Assembly: GCF_001720465.1 (NCBI RefSeq)
Contig: NZ_CP017113.1
Coordinates: 2,790,001-2,854,000 of the forward strand
Reading direction: 5' to 3'
Origin: Porphyrobacter sp. LM 6
GTDB lineage: Bacteria > Pseudomonadota > Alphaproteobacteria > Sphingomonadales > Sphingomonadaceae
DNA length: 64,000 nucleotides
Shown: positions 52,391 to 62,159 of the stretch, piece after piece
Layout: every line of letters starts with the position of its first letter
Position numbering within the stretch: position 1 is the stretch's first letter
Translations under genes and position numbers: made by a program
The notes under the pieces: model-generated
What the model saw: the letters and a program-made list of their open reading frames with translations, nothing else
The model's database searches: none
What the model was told of the DNA's origin: nothing

Positions 52391-53626
52391 CTATGCGCCG
52401 AGCTTGACCCCGCCCTTCCACAGGCCAAGCACGCGGCCTTGCGCACCCTGCCGGTCGAACGGGGTATTGTCGGCGGTGGCCGCCATCTTGCGGCGATCGA
52501 TGATCCACGGCGCGTCCGGATCGATCAGGGCAAGATCTGCTTCGTACCCGGGGGTCAACTCGCCCGCAGGCACGCCCAGCAACCGCGCCGGATTGCGGGC
52601 CAGCAGATCGAAGGCGCGAGCGGTATCGATCACACCATCGCGCACGAGCGTAAGCGTCATGGCGAGCAGGGTTTCGGCACCGGCCATGCCGGGCGCAGCA
52701 TCCGCGAACGGCAGGCGCTTGTCTTCTGGCCCGCGCGGGTCGTGTCCGCTGGCGATCACATCGATGGTGCCATCGGCGATTGCAGCGAGTGCAGCCTGCC
52801 GGTCAGCCTCGCTGCGCAGCGGCGGCGAAAGACGCGCGAAGGTGCGGAAATCAACCATGGCGAGGTCGGACAGCATGAAATGCGCTGGCGTGATCCCGCA
52901 GGTCACCGGAAGACCGCGCGCCTTGGCCTCTCGCACCAGCGCAAACCCGCGTGCGGTGGTGACCTGACGGATGTGGAGCCGCGCGCCCGCCAATTCGGCC
53001 AGCGCGATGTCGCGGGCGATCGCCAGCGCCTCGGCCTCGGCAGGCGCAGCGGGCAGGCCAAGTCGGGTGGCGATCTCGCCTGCAGTCGCAGCCGTACCTC
53101 CGGTCAGCCCGCCGTCCTCGGCATGGGTGACGACCACCAGATCGAGCATGGCGGCATATTGCAACAGCCGCAGCATCACGCCCGAATCCGCGATCCAACG
53201 CCGTCCGGTGGCGATTCCGCGGGCACCGGCATCATGCATCAGCGCGATTTCGGCCAGTTCGCGCCCTTCGAGCCCGCGGGTCGCCGCCGCGAGCGGATGC
53301 ACCCACAGATCGGGCTTACCGCTCTTGGCGATGAACCCGATGCGGCTCGGCAGATCGAGCGGGGGCGACTGATCGGGCATCAGCGCCGCGCGGGTGATCC
53401 CGCCGAAGTGGAATGCCGGCTTGTCGACTGCAAACACGCCGAAATCGACGATGCCGGGGGCAACCAGCCGCCCGCGCGCGTCGATCAACGCGTCGTCATC
53501 TTCCGCAACCACACCGGCTCCCGCGGCAACAATCACGCCATCGGCACAGCGGACAGCGCCGTTGACCAAGCCGGCCGGCGTGACCAAATGGGCATTGCTG
53601 ATGGTAAGGGCGCGCGCCTGCTTCAT
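52391..53626 (-). CDS. Dihydroorotase-like protein lacking the metal site (PyrC' type)
   Basis: A 411-residue amidohydrolase-fold protein whose ATG overlaps the pyrB stop (ATGA). It aligns with class I dihydroorotase throughout ([89 protein letters not shown]), but the metal-binding DxHxH after PGxVD reads GVFAVDK instead, and the usual ATDHAPH reads ASGHDPR, losing the catalytic Asp. So it is almost surely inactive and serves as the non-catalytic partner of aspartate carbamoyltransferase, as PyrC' does in Pseudomonas. An active pyrC must lie elsewhere. Confidence 0.88.
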   Translation of the reverse strand: MKQARALTISNAHLVTPAGLVNGAVRCADGVIVAAGAGVVAEDDDALIDARGRLVAPGIVDFGVFAVDKPAFHFGGITRAALMPDQSPPLDLPSRIGFIAKSGKPDLWVHPLAAATRGLEGRELAEIALMHDAGARGIATGRRWIADSGVMLRLLQYAAMLDLVVVTHAEDGGLTGGTAATAGEIATRLGLPAAPAEAEALAIARDIALAELAGARLHIRQVTTARGFALVREAKARGLPVTCGITPAHFMLSDLAMVDFRTFARLSPPLRSEADRQAALAAIADGTIDVIASGHDPRGPEDKRLPFADAAPGMAGAETLLAMTLTLVRDGVIDTARAFDLLARNPARLLGVPAGELTPGYEADLALIDPDAPWIIDRRKMAATADNTPFDRQGAQGRVLGLWKGGVKLGA

Positions 53627-54642
53627 GCCGCCCACCCCTCAACCCCTCGCGCGCCGCGGGTCAGGACGTCGAGGCAGGCCATGCGGATCGCAACCCCCAT
53701 TTCCACCTGACGCGTAATGAGCGAGCGGTCGGCAAGATCGGCCACTTCGCTGTCGATCTCGACGCCGCGGTTCATCGGTCCGGGGTGCATCACCAGCGCA
53801 TGCGGCGCGGCGCGTGCCAGCCGCGCGGTGGTAAGCCCGTAAAGGTGGCGATATTCGCGCGCCGAAGGGATGAACTGTCCGCTCATGCGCTCGGATTGCA
53901 GTCGCAGCATCATCACCACGTCCGCTCCGGCGAGTGCGGCATCGAAGGCGTGATACACCTCGACACCCATCGCCTCGACCCCGGCGGGCATCAGCGCAGG
54001 CGGCGCACACACCCGCACCGTCGCGCCCAGCGCGGTGAGGCACAGGATATTCGATCGGGCCACCCGGCTGTGCAGGATATCCCCGCAGATCACGACCTTG
54101 AGACCGGTGAAGTCCTCGCTTGCCTCACCCCGTTCTGCGAGGGCGTGGCGGAGCGTCAAGGCATCGAGCAGAGCCTGCGTGGGGTGCTCGTGACTGCCAT
54201 CACCCGCATTCAGCACCGGACAATCTACCTTGTCCGCAATCAGACCGGTGGCGCCCGAGGATCCGTGCCGGATCACAATCGCATCAGCGCGCATCGCATT
54301 CAGCGTGATCGCGGTGTCGATCAGCGTTTCGCCCTTCTTCACCGAGCTTTGGGCGGCGTGCATGTTGACGACGTCCGCCCCCAGCCGCTTGCCCGCGATC
54401 TCGAAGCTCAGGAGTGTCCGGGTGGAGTTCTCGAAGAAGGCATTGATGATGGTGAGGCCCGCCAGCAGATCGGTGTGCTTGGCGCTTTGCCGGTTGAGCG
54501 CGACCCATTGTTCGGCCTGATCGAGCAGATAGAGGATCTCATGGCGTGCCAGCCGCCCGATCCCGGTCAGATCACGATGGGGAAACGCCAGTCGCCCAGG
54601 CGGAAAGCGGCCCGAAGGCGCTGAAGGTTCGCTCGCACTCAT
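53623..54642 (-). CDS. pyrB: Aspartate carbamoyltransferase catalytic subunit
   Basis: Joins carbamoyl phosphate and aspartate in pyrimidine synthesis. The 339-residue protein has the STRT carbamoyl-phosphate loop at 73-76 ([13 protein letters not shown]), [11 protein letters not shown] (loop of the 80s), [16 protein letters not shown] and [18 protein letters not shown]. It has a ~25-residue N-terminal extension rich in Ser/Pro. Overlaps the inactive pyrC-like gene, with which it likely forms the dodecameric class A ATCase. Divergent from sppA. Confidence 0.97.
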   Translation of the reverse strand: MSASEPSAPSGRFPPGRLAFPHRDLTGIGRLARHEILYLLDQAEQWVALNRQSAKHTDLLAGLTIINAFFENSTRTLLSFEIAGKRLGADVVNMHAAQSSVKKGETLIDTAITLNAMRADAIVIRHGSSGATGLIADKVDCPVLNAGDGSHEHPTQALLDALTLRHALAERGEASEDFTGLKVVICGDILHSRVARSNILCLTALGATVRVCAPPALMPAGVEAMGVEVYHAFDAALAGADVVMMLRLQSERMSGQFIPSAREYRHLYGLTTARLARAAPHALVMHPGPMNRGVEIDSEVADLADRSLITRQVEMGVAIRMACLDVLTRGARGVEGWAA

Positions 54643-54773
54643 TAAAGCAATGCCCTTAGTCGAGCCTCATCCGTCGCTCAACCCATGGCGTAAGCTTTCC
54701 GATAGAAGTTGCGGTGCAAAGCCCCTAGATCGGCTCAACAGATCGCTGGGCCAGGGCAAGAAGGGATGTCTGG

Positions 54774-56672
54774 ATGAGTTTCGTGGGCAAGGTGTGGAAG
54801 GTGCTGGTCGGCATCAAGGACGGGCTCGTGCTCCTGTTCATGCTGCTGTTCTTCGTTGCGCTGTTCGGCATCCTTTCGGCTCGCCCCAACTCCGGCAAAG
54901 TGCGCGATGGCGCGCTGCTGATCGAGCTTGACGGGACGGTGGTCGAGGAAAAGTCCCTCGTCGATCCGATTTCCGCACTTCTGTCCGGCACAGCGCCGGT
55001 GCAGGAATACCGCGCCCGCGATATCATCCGCGCGCTTGATGCTGCAGCGACTGACGACCGCGTGAGGGCGGTCGTGTTCGATCTGACCACCTTCCTTGGC
55101 GGCGGACAGGTGCATCTCACCGAAATTGGCGAAGCGATGGAGCGGGTGCGCAAGGCCAAGAAACCGGTGCTCACCTACGCGCTGGCCTATGCCGATGATC
55201 ACTTGCTGCTGTCCTCGCACGCCAGCGAAGTGTGGCTCGATCCGCAAGGCCTGGCCATCATATCCGGCCCGGGCGGCAGCAATCTCTATTACGCGGGCCT
55301 GCTCGAAAAGCTCAGCGTCAACGCCCGCATCTACCGCGCAGGTGACTTCAAGTCGGCCGTCGAACCCTATTCACGCAGTTCGATGTCGGATGAGGCCCGC
55401 CAGAACGTCGGCGGGCTTTATGGCGCGCTGTGGGAAGAATGGCAGGCCAACGTCAAGAAGGCCCGCCCGAAACTGGCTGTCACCCGTGTCACGAGCGATC
55501 CGGTCGGCTGGATCAACGCGTCCGGCGGCGATCTGGCAAAGGCTGCGCTGGAAGGCGGGCTGGTCGACAAGCTGGGCGACCGCGCCCAGTTCGGTGCCCG
55601 CGTGGCGGAAATGGCGGGCGAAGATCCGTGGAGCAATAAACCCGGTGCATTCGCCTCGAGTGACCTCACGGCCTATCTCGCCGATGCCGGGCAGAGCCGG
55701 GCTGGCAAGGCAATCGGTGTCATCACGATTGCCGGGGAAATCGTCGATGGTGAAGCCGGGCCGGGCGTCGCCGGAGGCAAGCGGATCGCCGACGTGCTCG
55801 ACGAAGCGCTCGATGATGATCTTGGCGCACTTGTGGTGCGGGTCGATTCACCCGGCGGCTCGGTGACCGCGTCCGAGGAAATTCGCCGCGCCATCCAGCG
55901 TTACCGCGATCGCAAGATCCCGGTCGCGGTCTCGTTCGGCAACGTCGCAGCGAGCGGCGGATACTGGGTGTCGATGTCGAGCGACCGGATCTTCGCTCAG
56001 CCGGAGACAATCACCGGATCGATCGGTGTGTTTGCCGTCGTGCCGACCTTCGAGAAGACGGCCGCGCGCATTGGCGTCAATGCCGATGGTTTCCGCACCA
56101 CGCCGCTCTCTGGCCAGCCAGACTTCATCGGCGGCTTCTCGCCGGAGATGGACGCGATCATGCAAAGCACGATCGCCGGAACCTACAAGGATTTCCTCGC
56201 GCTGGTCTCGCGCGGGCGGCGGATGCCGGTCGAACGGGTCGATGCGATTGGCGGCGGCCGCGTATGGGACGGCGGCACGGCGCGCCAGATCGGTCTGGTG
56301 GACGAATTTGGCGGGCTTGAGGACGCGCTGGCATGGGCCGCCGCCAAAGCGGGGGCCAAGGATGGCGAATGGCATGCGGTCTATCTCGGCGAGCAGATGG
56401 ACAATTATGATTCGCTCATTCGCCAGCTGCTGACCGACCGGGCGGGCGAGGCAAGTGCCGCACTGAGTGGCGATATCTTCGCCCTCACCGCGCGCCGCAA
56501 CGATGATCTGATGACCCGCATGACCCGCGATGCCGAACGCCTGCTGGGCGTGCGCGGCGTGCAGGCCGTCTGCCTCACCTGCCCCGGCGTGGCACCGTCT
56601 CGCGCACGGCCTGCGAGCCTCATGCGCGAGGGCCAACTGCCCGGTTGGCTGGCGTGGCTGGCGCTACGCTGA
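54774..56672 (+). CDS. sppA: Signal peptide peptidase SppA, 67K type
   Basis: Membrane-bound Ser/Lys protease that degrades cleaved signal peptides. The 632-residue product has an N-terminal anchor (about 17-37, DGLVLLFMLLFFVALFGIL) and two tandem S49 domains. The catalytic Lys is in YRAGDFKSAVEPYSRSSM of the first domain and the Ser in VSFGNVAASGGYWVSM of the second, as in E. coli SppA. It ends with a short hydrophobic stretch. Monocistronic, upstream of tRNA-Val. Confidence 0.95.
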   Translation: MSFVGKVWKVLVGIKDGLVLLFMLLFFVALFGILSARPNSGKVRDGALLIELDGTVVEEKSLVDPISALLSGTAPVQEYRARDIIRALDAAATDDRVRAVVFDLTTFLGGGQVHLTEIGEAMERVRKAKKPVLTYALAYADDHLLLSSHASEVWLDPQGLAIISGPGGSNLYYAGLLEKLSVNARIYRAGDFKSAVEPYSRSSMSDEARQNVGGLYGALWEEWQANVKKARPKLAVTRVTSDPVGWINASGGDLAKAALEGGLVDKLGDRAQFGARVAEMAGEDPWSNKPGAFASSDLTAYLADAGQSRAGKAIGVITIAGEIVDGEAGPGVAGGKRIADVLDEALDDDLGALVVRVDSPGGSVTASEEIRRAIQRYRDRKIPVAVSFGNVAASGGYWVSMSSDRIFAQPETITGSIGVFAVVPTFEKTAARIGVNADGFRTTPLSGQPDFIGGFSPEMDAIMQSTIAGTYKDFLALVSRGRRMPVERVDAIGGGRVWDGGTARQIGLVDEFGGLEDALAWAAAKAGAKDGEWHAVYLGEQMDNYDSLIRQLLTDRAGEASAALSGDIFALTARRNDDLMTRMTRDAERLLGVRGVQAVCLTCPGVAPSRARPASLMREGQLPGWLAWLALR

Positions 56673-56776
56673 GCCGCCTTCCAAGAATTTGCACGCCCTC
56701 CTGCCGCAGTGCTTGCCAAGGGGGTGAGGCCGCATTAAAGGCGCGCGTCTGTCCCTGCCATAAGGCCAGTTCGGAC

Positions 56777-56851
56777 GGGCGCGTAGCTCAGCGGTAGAGC
56801 ACACCCTTCACACGGGTGGGGTCACAGGTTCAATCCCTGTCGCGCCCACCA
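56777..56851 (+). tRNA. tRNA-Val (anticodon CAC)
   Basis: 75 bases with encoded CCA. Acceptor GGGCGCG/CGCGCCC, D-arm GTAGCTCAGCGGTAGAGC, anticodon loop TTCACAC (anticodon CAC, reads GUG), T-arm ACAGGTTCAATCCCTGT. A 9-bp inverted repeat begins in its ACCA end. It marks the border between core genes (pyrB, sppA) and the carbohydrate locus. Confidence 0.97.
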
Positions 56852-56878
56852 TCTTTTCAATTCCAAGGGAAAGATGGT
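56848..56878 (+). repeat. Perfect inverted repeat at the 3' end of tRNA-Val
   Basis: ACCATCTTT (56848-56856) and AAAGATGGT (56870-56878) form a perfect 9-bp stem with a 13-base loop. The left arm includes the last bases of tRNA-Val. With no T-run after it, it could be a transcript end or a processing signal, or a remnant of an attachment site; no integrase gene is visible in the window. Between it and 57000 I see nothing else. Confidence 0.5.
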
Positions 56879-56999
56879 GCCAGTTCTGTTGAATGATCTG
56901 GTCTAGACCGCGGCGAAAAGCTGCCTCCCTTGCCGCAGTCAATCTCTGGCGATCGCCAGAAAGCCCGACCAGTTAGGCCAAGATTTTGCTTCTAGCCCC

Positions 57000-58076
57000 T
57001 CACGGCCCTTTGTCATAGGCCAGCCGGAATCCGACATTCGATGCTCCCATGCCCGGATCGCGACCCTGACGGCTTTCCGGGCGATAACGGCGGCAATAGT
57101 TCGGTGCGCACAGGTAGCTTCCGCCCTTCATCACTCTGCTGGTGAAACCGGGATTGAGCGGATCGTAGGCATCATTCTCGCTCGGCCCGCGCGGATTGTC
57201 CCGCCCGGCCGGGTCATGGCCGGGGCGATAGAAGTCAGCCGTCACTTCCCAGACATTACCGACCATGTCGTATAGCCCGAAGGCATTGGGCTTAAAGCAT
57301 CCGACCGGCGCGATGCCCTTGAATCCGTCCTTGGCGTCGTTGACGACAGGAAACACGCCCTGCCAGCTGTTGGCGCGGGCAGGATCCGGCTGCTCGACAT
57401 ATTTGGAAGCGCCTGCGCTGGCGGCATACTCCCATTCGGCCTCGCTCGGCAGCCGCCCGCGGCGCCATGTCGCATAGGCTTGCATGTCGTCCCACGCGAG
57501 ATGCACCACCGGTTGATCGGGGACGGCGTCAGGCCCTGACGGGCCATAGGGCTTTCTCCAGTTGGCACCGGGCACATAATCCCACCAGTCGGCATAGTTG
57601 CGCGATGGGCGATCAGGCGGGGTAAATACAGCCGAGCCTGGCTCAAGCATGTAGGCGGGGATTTGTTCGACGGGCACGCCGAACTGCGCCGGATCGACGG
57701 GTTTTTCAGCGACCGTGACATAATCGGTTGCTGCCACGAATTGCGCAAACTGGCGGTTGGTCACCTCGTGCGGATCGATCCAGAAGTCCTGCACCTGCGT
57801 TTCGCGCGGCGGCCCCTCCTCGGCATAGACTTCGCTGCTGCCCATGACGAATGTGCCGCCCTTGATGTAGACAGGTTGGGAAGGGGGGGATGGACAGGTA
57901 GTCGCAGAGGCGAAGTCGGCAGCCGACTGCGGTGGAAGTGGATCATTCTGGGTCCCGCCACAAGCGGCAAAGACCAAGGCAAGTATTAGCAGTCCGCCGA
58001 TTTGTGGGCTTGCGACCCCCGAGAGGGCACGCACCTGATTGAGCTGCAAGGGAAGCTTCCTCTGCCAGTGCCTCAT
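57000..58076 (-). CDS. Formylglycine-generating enzyme, putative lipoprotein
   Basis: FGE oxidises a Cys in CxPxR motifs of sulfatases to formylglycine. The 358-residue product has the FGE-sulfatase domain (about 70-355): GGTFVMGSSEVYAEEGPPRETQV, WIDPHEVTNRQFAQFVAATDY, LPSEAEWEYAASAG, DMVGNVWEVTADFY and MKGGSYLCAPNYCRRYRPESRQG, with the two active-site cysteines Cys323 and Cys328. Residues 20-39 form a signal-like segment ending VFAACGG, so Cys39 may be lipidated (Phe at -3 is atypical). A GAGGGAG site supports this start. Divergent from the sugar locus containing a CSPSR sulfatase, its likely client. Confidence 0.9.
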   Translation of the reverse strand: MRHWQRKLPLQLNQVRALSGVASPQIGGLLILALVFAACGGTQNDPLPPQSAADFASATTCPSPPSQPVYIKGGTFVMGSSEVYAEEGPPRETQVQDFWIDPHEVTNRQFAQFVAATDYVTVAEKPVDPAQFGVPVEQIPAYMLEPGSAVFTPPDRPSRNYADWWDYVPGANWRKPYGPSGPDAVPDQPVVHLAWDDMQAYATWRRGRLPSEAEWEYAASAGASKYVEQPDPARANSWQGVFPVVNDAKDGFKGIAPVGCFKPNAFGLYDMVGNVWEVTADFYRPGHDPAGRDNPRGPSENDAYDPLNPGFTSRVMKGGSYLCAPNYCRRYRPESRQGRDPGMGASNVGFRLAYDKGP

Positions 58077-58152
58077 ATCAGCTCCCTCTCCTCAAAACCG
58101 CCTGCCGACTGACGTTTTAGAACAAATGATTTTCATAAACATGCGCCAAGAT

Positions 58153-58173
58153 AGCGCAATTCACAATCGCGCT
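58153..58173. promoter_or_regulatory. Candidate operator palindrome in the divergent FGE / sugar-transporter spacer
   Basis: AGCGCAATT (58153-58161), a 3-base spacer, then AATCGCGCT (58165-58173): a 21-base palindrome with one mismatch. It sits between the FGE gene (minus, start 58076) and the MFS gene (plus, start 58313), in a 236-base AT-rich spacer with no gene. A related but wider-spaced repeat (GCAATT-GCGAA-AATTGC, 62160-62176) lies before the ROK regulator gene. It may be that regulator's operator. Confidence 0.4.
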
Positions 58174-58312
58174 CGATGACAGAGACTATTCCACATTACA
58201 TAAAACAATTTTCTTTACAGGGATGCTATGCACGCTATCATCCCGCCCATAAACAGGACTGCCCCGCCGGCGATATCCAAGCGGAGAACAGGACCGATGA
58301 GGGGGACATGGG

Positions 58313-59650
58313 ATGGAAAGCAACAAGCCGTCGGGCGATTCTTTGGGGTCAGCCGCGAGCAGCAGCGTGCCGGCTTCGGCCAGCACGCAGTTCGCCTTTG
58401 CGTCGGTCACTACGTTGTTCTTCGCCTGGGGCTTCATCACTTCGCTTATCGACCCGTTGGTCGCAGCGGTAAAAGGAATTTTCAGCCTCTCCGACTTCGA
58501 GGCGCAACTGAGCGCGTCGGCCTTTTTCATCGCTTATGGTGTGATGAGCCTGCCTGCCGCAGCGCTGCTGGCGCGCCGCAAGTCGGTGGCAACAGTTCTT
58601 ATCGCGCTCGTCACGATGATCGCTGGCTGTATGCTGATGCTGCTGGCTGCCAATCTTGCGATCTACGGGCTCGTGCTGCTGGGGCTGTTCATTCTCGCGA
58701 GCGGGATCACCATCCTGCAGGTCGCCGCCAATCCGCTTGCGGCGGTGCTGGGGCGACCCGAGCGCAGCCACTTCCGTCTCACTCTCAGCCAAGCGTTCAA
58801 TAGTCTAGGTACCTTTATTGGTCCCTACCTCGGTGCCCTGCTGTTCCTGAAGGGGGTTGAGGTCAAAGAGGGTGTGGCGATTACGGCGGCGGTGCGTGAT
58901 GCTGCATTGACCGGGATTGATGCAGCCTTCCTGTGGATCGCGGTGCTCATTACGCTTTTGGCGTTGTTCATCTGGTTTGCCCGCGGCCTGATTACCCGTG
59001 CCATGCCCGATGCGTCATCCGATGGCGACCAGCGCTCGGTCTTCGCGATTCTGGCCGAGGCGGCCTCCTCGCACTGGGCGCTGCTCGGCGGCGGAGCGAT
59101 CTTTCTTTATGTCGGAGCAGAAGTCGCGATTGGCACACAGATGGCGTTGTTCCTCAATAGCGACGATGTGCTGGGAATATCGCTTGAGCAGGCTGGCAAG
59201 ATGGTTAGCCTCTATTGGGGCGGAGCGATGATTGGGCGGCTGATCGGGTCGGCGCTGCTGACACGCGTTCCAGCGACGACACTGTTAGCCGCTTTCGCAG
59301 GGGCGGCAGGGGCCATCTGCCTGTTCGTCGCCGGCGTCGGCGGATCGGTGGCGGGATATGCGGCGCTTGGGATCGGGCTGTTCAATTCGATCATGTTCCC
59401 GGTGATTTTTACGCTGACGCTCGAACGGTCGAGCGCAAGCGAGGAGGCCACCTCGGGGTTCCTGTGTTTCTCGATCGTCGGCGGTGCAGCGGTGCCACTG
59501 TTGGTCGGGCTGGCATCGGGAGCGACCAGTTACGCGACAGCCTTCGTCGTTCCGGCGGCATGTTATGTGGTTCTGCTGGGCTTTGGGCTCGCTGCCCGCC
59601 GCGCCGCGGTGCTTCGCACCGGGTCGGCCGCTTCGTCGGCTGGACACTGA
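58313..59650 (+). CDS. Sugar MFS transporter, FucP/GluP type
   Basis: A 445-residue proton-coupled sugar transporter with 12 predicted helices. It has the fucose/glucose-galactose permease signature FASVTTLFFAWGFITSLIDPLV in helix 1, SASAFFIAYGVMSLPAAAL, ILQVAANPLAAVLGRPE in helix 4, SLGTFIGPYLGALLF, and MFPVIFTLTLERSS and SIVGGAAVPLLVG in the second half. It heads the locus MFS-manA-sulfatase. The substrate is a hexose or deoxyhexose by family; the neighbouring isomerase suggests mannose or a relative. Confidence 0.93.
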   Translation: MESNKPSGDSLGSAASSSVPASASTQFAFASVTTLFFAWGFITSLIDPLVAAVKGIFSLSDFEAQLSASAFFIAYGVMSLPAAALLARRKSVATVLIALVTMIAGCMLMLLAANLAIYGLVLLGLFILASGITILQVAANPLAAVLGRPERSHFRLTLSQAFNSLGTFIGPYLGALLFLKGVEVKEGVAITAAVRDAALTGIDAAFLWIAVLITLLALFIWFARGLITRAMPDASSDGDQRSVFAILAEAASSHWALLGGGAIFLYVGAEVAIGTQMALFLNSDDVLGISLEQAGKMVSLYWGGAMIGRLIGSALLTRVPATTLLAAFAGAAGAICLFVAGVGGSVAGYAALGIGLFNSIMFPVIFTLTLERSSASEEATSGFLCFSIVGGAAVPLLVGLASGATSYATAFVVPAACYVVLLGFGLAARRAAVLRTGSAASSAGH

Positions 59651-59661
59651 GGAGCAGAACA

Positions 59662-60480
59662 ATGGCTATCCGGCAACTTCAGGGGCAAGCGGTCGAGAAG
59701 GTCTGGGGTCAGACTGCGATCCCCGCCATCTATGGCGAGGCTGCAAGGTCGGAAGAACCGATCGGCGAAGTCTGGTTTGCCGATGAGGCAGCGGCGAGCC
59801 TCTTGGTGAAGCGTCTTTTTACTTCCGAGAAGCTCTCGATCCAGGTTCATCCCAATGACGAACAGGCGCGCGCGAGCGGCCATGTGCGGGGCAAGGAGGA
59901 GGCGTGGTACGTGCTCTCCGTCGAACCCGGTGCCACTATCGGTGCAGGCTTCACGCACGACCTCTCGCCCGAACAGCTTCGCGCCGCCGCGCTTGATGGC
60001 AGTATCGAGGAGCTGATGGTCTGGCATCCGGTCAAGCCGGACGACTTTTTCTACGTTCCCGCAGGCACAGTCCATGCGATTGGCGCGGGGCTCTCGCTGC
60101 TCGAGATCCAACAGAATGTCGATCTGACCTACCGGCTTTACGACTATGGTCGCCCTCGCCCGCTACATCTCGACGATGGCATCGCCGCTTCGGTGGCCGG
60201 GCCATTCGCGCACCATCCGATCCGCGCGGTAGGTCCGTCGCGCGAAGTGCTTATCGAGGCCCCCAAATTCGTGATCGAACGTCTGCGGGGACCATACGAT
60301 CATCACATTGCGGCCAGCTCTTCCATTCCGGTTTGGCTCATGCCGATTGCGTCGGTTTGCATGGCCGATGGGACGGAACTCGTGCCGGGAACGGTATGGC
60401 TGGCCGATGCGGCAGTCGATGTGATTTTGGAAGCCGGTGGCGCAATGCTTATCGCATATGGAAGAGACGCGCAGGCATGA
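59662..60480 (+). CDS. manA: Mannose-6-phosphate isomerase, class I, short type
   Basis: Interconverts mannose-6-phosphate and fructose-6-phosphate. Start ATG at 59662 with GAGGAG upstream, 11 bases after the transporter stop. The 272-residue product has the zinc cupin motifs: GEVWFAD, KLSIQVHPNDEQA (Gln, His), GKEEAWYVL (Glu), VPAGTVHAIGAGLSLLEIQQNVDLTYRLYDYGR (His). It is of the short type that lacks the extra C-terminal domain. Co-directional with transporter and sulfatase. Confidence 0.93.
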   Translation: MAIRQLQGQAVEKVWGQTAIPAIYGEAARSEEPIGEVWFADEAAASLLVKRLFTSEKLSIQVHPNDEQARASGHVRGKEEAWYVLSVEPGATIGAGFTHDLSPEQLRAAALDGSIEELMVWHPVKPDDFFYVPAGTVHAIGAGLSLLEIQQNVDLTYRLYDYGRPRPLHLDDGIAASVAGPFAHHPIRAVGPSREVLIEAPKFVIERLRGPYDHHIAASSSIPVWLMPIASVCMADGTELVPGTVWLADAAVDVILEAGGAMLIAYGRDAQA

Positions 60481-60524
60481 GAATTACGGGCTGCAACACG
60501 CCCGCCGCAGGAAAGAGGTAGAGG

Positions 60525-62144
60525 ATGGCTATGACCGGAATTCGCTCGCTTTGCAGGACGGCCTTTGCCGGCTTCGCGGTTGCGATGATTGCCCTTTCGG
60601 TAAGCGCCATGCCGGAGACTGCGGTGGCGCAAGCGAGCAAGCCGCGCCCCCAGCCCAACATAATTTTCATCCTCAACGATGACCAGCGCTTCGACGCGAT
60701 GGGCTTCCTCGATCCGGCCTTGAATACCCCGAACATGGACCGGATCGCACGCGAAGGCGTGTATTTTCCCAACGCCTTCGTCACCACTGCGCTGTGCAGC
60801 CCGAGCCGGGCCTCGATCCTCACCGGGCAATATATGCACAACCACGGCATCGCCGATAACAACATCAAGTTCCGTCCCGGGGCTTTCTTCTTCCCGATGG
60901 CCCTGCAAGCCGCAGGCTACCGCACCGCTTTCATCGGCAAATGGCACATGGGCGGCCACAGCGATGATCCCCAGCCGGGGTTCGACCGCTGGATCAGTTT
61001 CAAAGGCCAGGGCGAATATCTGCCCGATGACGGCAAGGGCGGCCCGCGCCATACTCTCAATGTCGATGGCAAACGCGTGGAACGCCAAGGCTACATCACC
61101 GATGAGCTCAACAGTTACGCGCTCGACTTCCTCAGGAAGCAGCGCAACGACAAGCCCTTCTTCCTTTATCTCAGCCACAAGGCAGTGCACGCCGACTTCA
61201 TCCCGGCGAAGCGTCACGAAGGCACGCTCAGCCGGGACGCGATCAAGCTGCCCGACAGCATGGCCGATACGCCGGAAAATTACGCCGACAAGCCACGCTG
61301 GACCAAGGATCAGCGCAATTCCTGGCACGGGGTCGAATTCCCTTATCACTCAACGATGGACGTGATCGATTTCAAGCTACGCTATAACCAGACGCTCTCC
61401 TCGGTGGACGAAGGCATCGGTGAAATCATCGCGACGCTGCAGAAGAAGGGAATGCTCAAGAACACCATCGTGGTGATGATGGGCGACAATGGCTTCATGT
61501 TTGGCGAACACGGGATGATCGACAAGCGGAGCGCCTATGAGGAATCGATGCGTGTGCCGCTGATCGCCTTTGGCGGCGGCATGCCAAAGGGGCGTGTGGT
61601 CAACCAGATCGTTGCCAATATCGACATTGCTCCGACCTTCCTGGCGCTCGCCGGCGTAAAGGCGCCTCAGGGCGTCCGTTTCGACGGTATGAGTTACGCC
61701 GATCTGTTGCTGGGCCGCCCGTTCGATGGGCCGTGGCGGACCTCACTCAATTACGAATATTACTGGGAATACAATTACCCCCAGACCCCCACGACCTTCG
61801 CGCTGCGCGGCGATCGCTATAAGTATATCCAGTATCACGGCATCTGGGACACCGAGGAGCTTTACGACCTCCAAGAAGATCCCAAGGAGATGAAAAACCT
61901 GATCGCCGATCCCAAACTACGGCCGGTGGTCAGGAAAATGCGTGCGGACCTGTTTGCCGGGCTTGATCCGCAGCAGGAACGATCGAGCGTGACCTTTACC
62001 GAGCGGACAGACGAAGGATCGGTTCTGCGGAACCGGAACGGTTCGGGACCGGGAAGCTTTCCCGATCGCTGGCTGCGCGACGGGACAGAAGGTGATTTGA
62101 GAAACGGGATGAAGTCCGAGGGCGGAAAGCCTGCCCCGCATTAA
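60525..62144 (+). CDS. Exported Cys-type sulfatase
   Basis: A 539-residue S1-family sulfatase with a signal peptide (about 1-36, cleaved near AVAQA). The modification motif CSPSR starts at Cys91 (TTALCSPSRASILTGQ), so it must be converted to formylglycine. Metal residues: Asp52 and Asp53 (IFILNDDQRFDAMG), the distal DNGFMFGEHG and Lys in GKWHMGGH. The length and the C-terminal DTEELYDLQEDPKEMKNLIADPKLRP fit arylsulfatase/choline-sulfatase-like polysaccharide sulfatases. The FGE gene 2.4 kb upstream is its probable activator. Substrate likely a sulfated sugar. Confidence 0.94.
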   Translation: MAMTGIRSLCRTAFAGFAVAMIALSVSAMPETAVAQASKPRPQPNIIFILNDDQRFDAMGFLDPALNTPNMDRIAREGVYFPNAFVTTALCSPSRASILTGQYMHNHGIADNNIKFRPGAFFFPMALQAAGYRTAFIGKWHMGGHSDDPQPGFDRWISFKGQGEYLPDDGKGGPRHTLNVDGKRVERQGYITDELNSYALDFLRKQRNDKPFFLYLSHKAVHADFIPAKRHEGTLSRDAIKLPDSMADTPENYADKPRWTKDQRNSWHGVEFPYHSTMDVIDFKLRYNQTLSSVDEGIGEIIATLQKKGMLKNTIVVMMGDNGFMFGEHGMIDKRSAYEESMRVPLIAFGGGMPKGRVVNQIVANIDIAPTFLALAGVKAPQGVRFDGMSYADLLLGRPFDGPWRTSLNYEYYWEYNYPQTPTTFALRGDRYKYIQYHGIWDTEELYDLQEDPKEMKNLIADPKLRPVVRKMRADLFAGLDPQQERSSVTFTERTDEGSVLRNRNGSGPGSFPDRWLRDGTEGDLRNGMKSEGGKPAPH

Positions 62145-62159
62145 GATAGGACCGTCTCG

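Noticed and set aside
56848..56878. Prophage attachment site at tRNA-Val
   Set aside because: There is an inverted repeat at the tRNA end but no direct duplicate of the tRNA 3' end and no integrase or phage gene in the following 7 kb.
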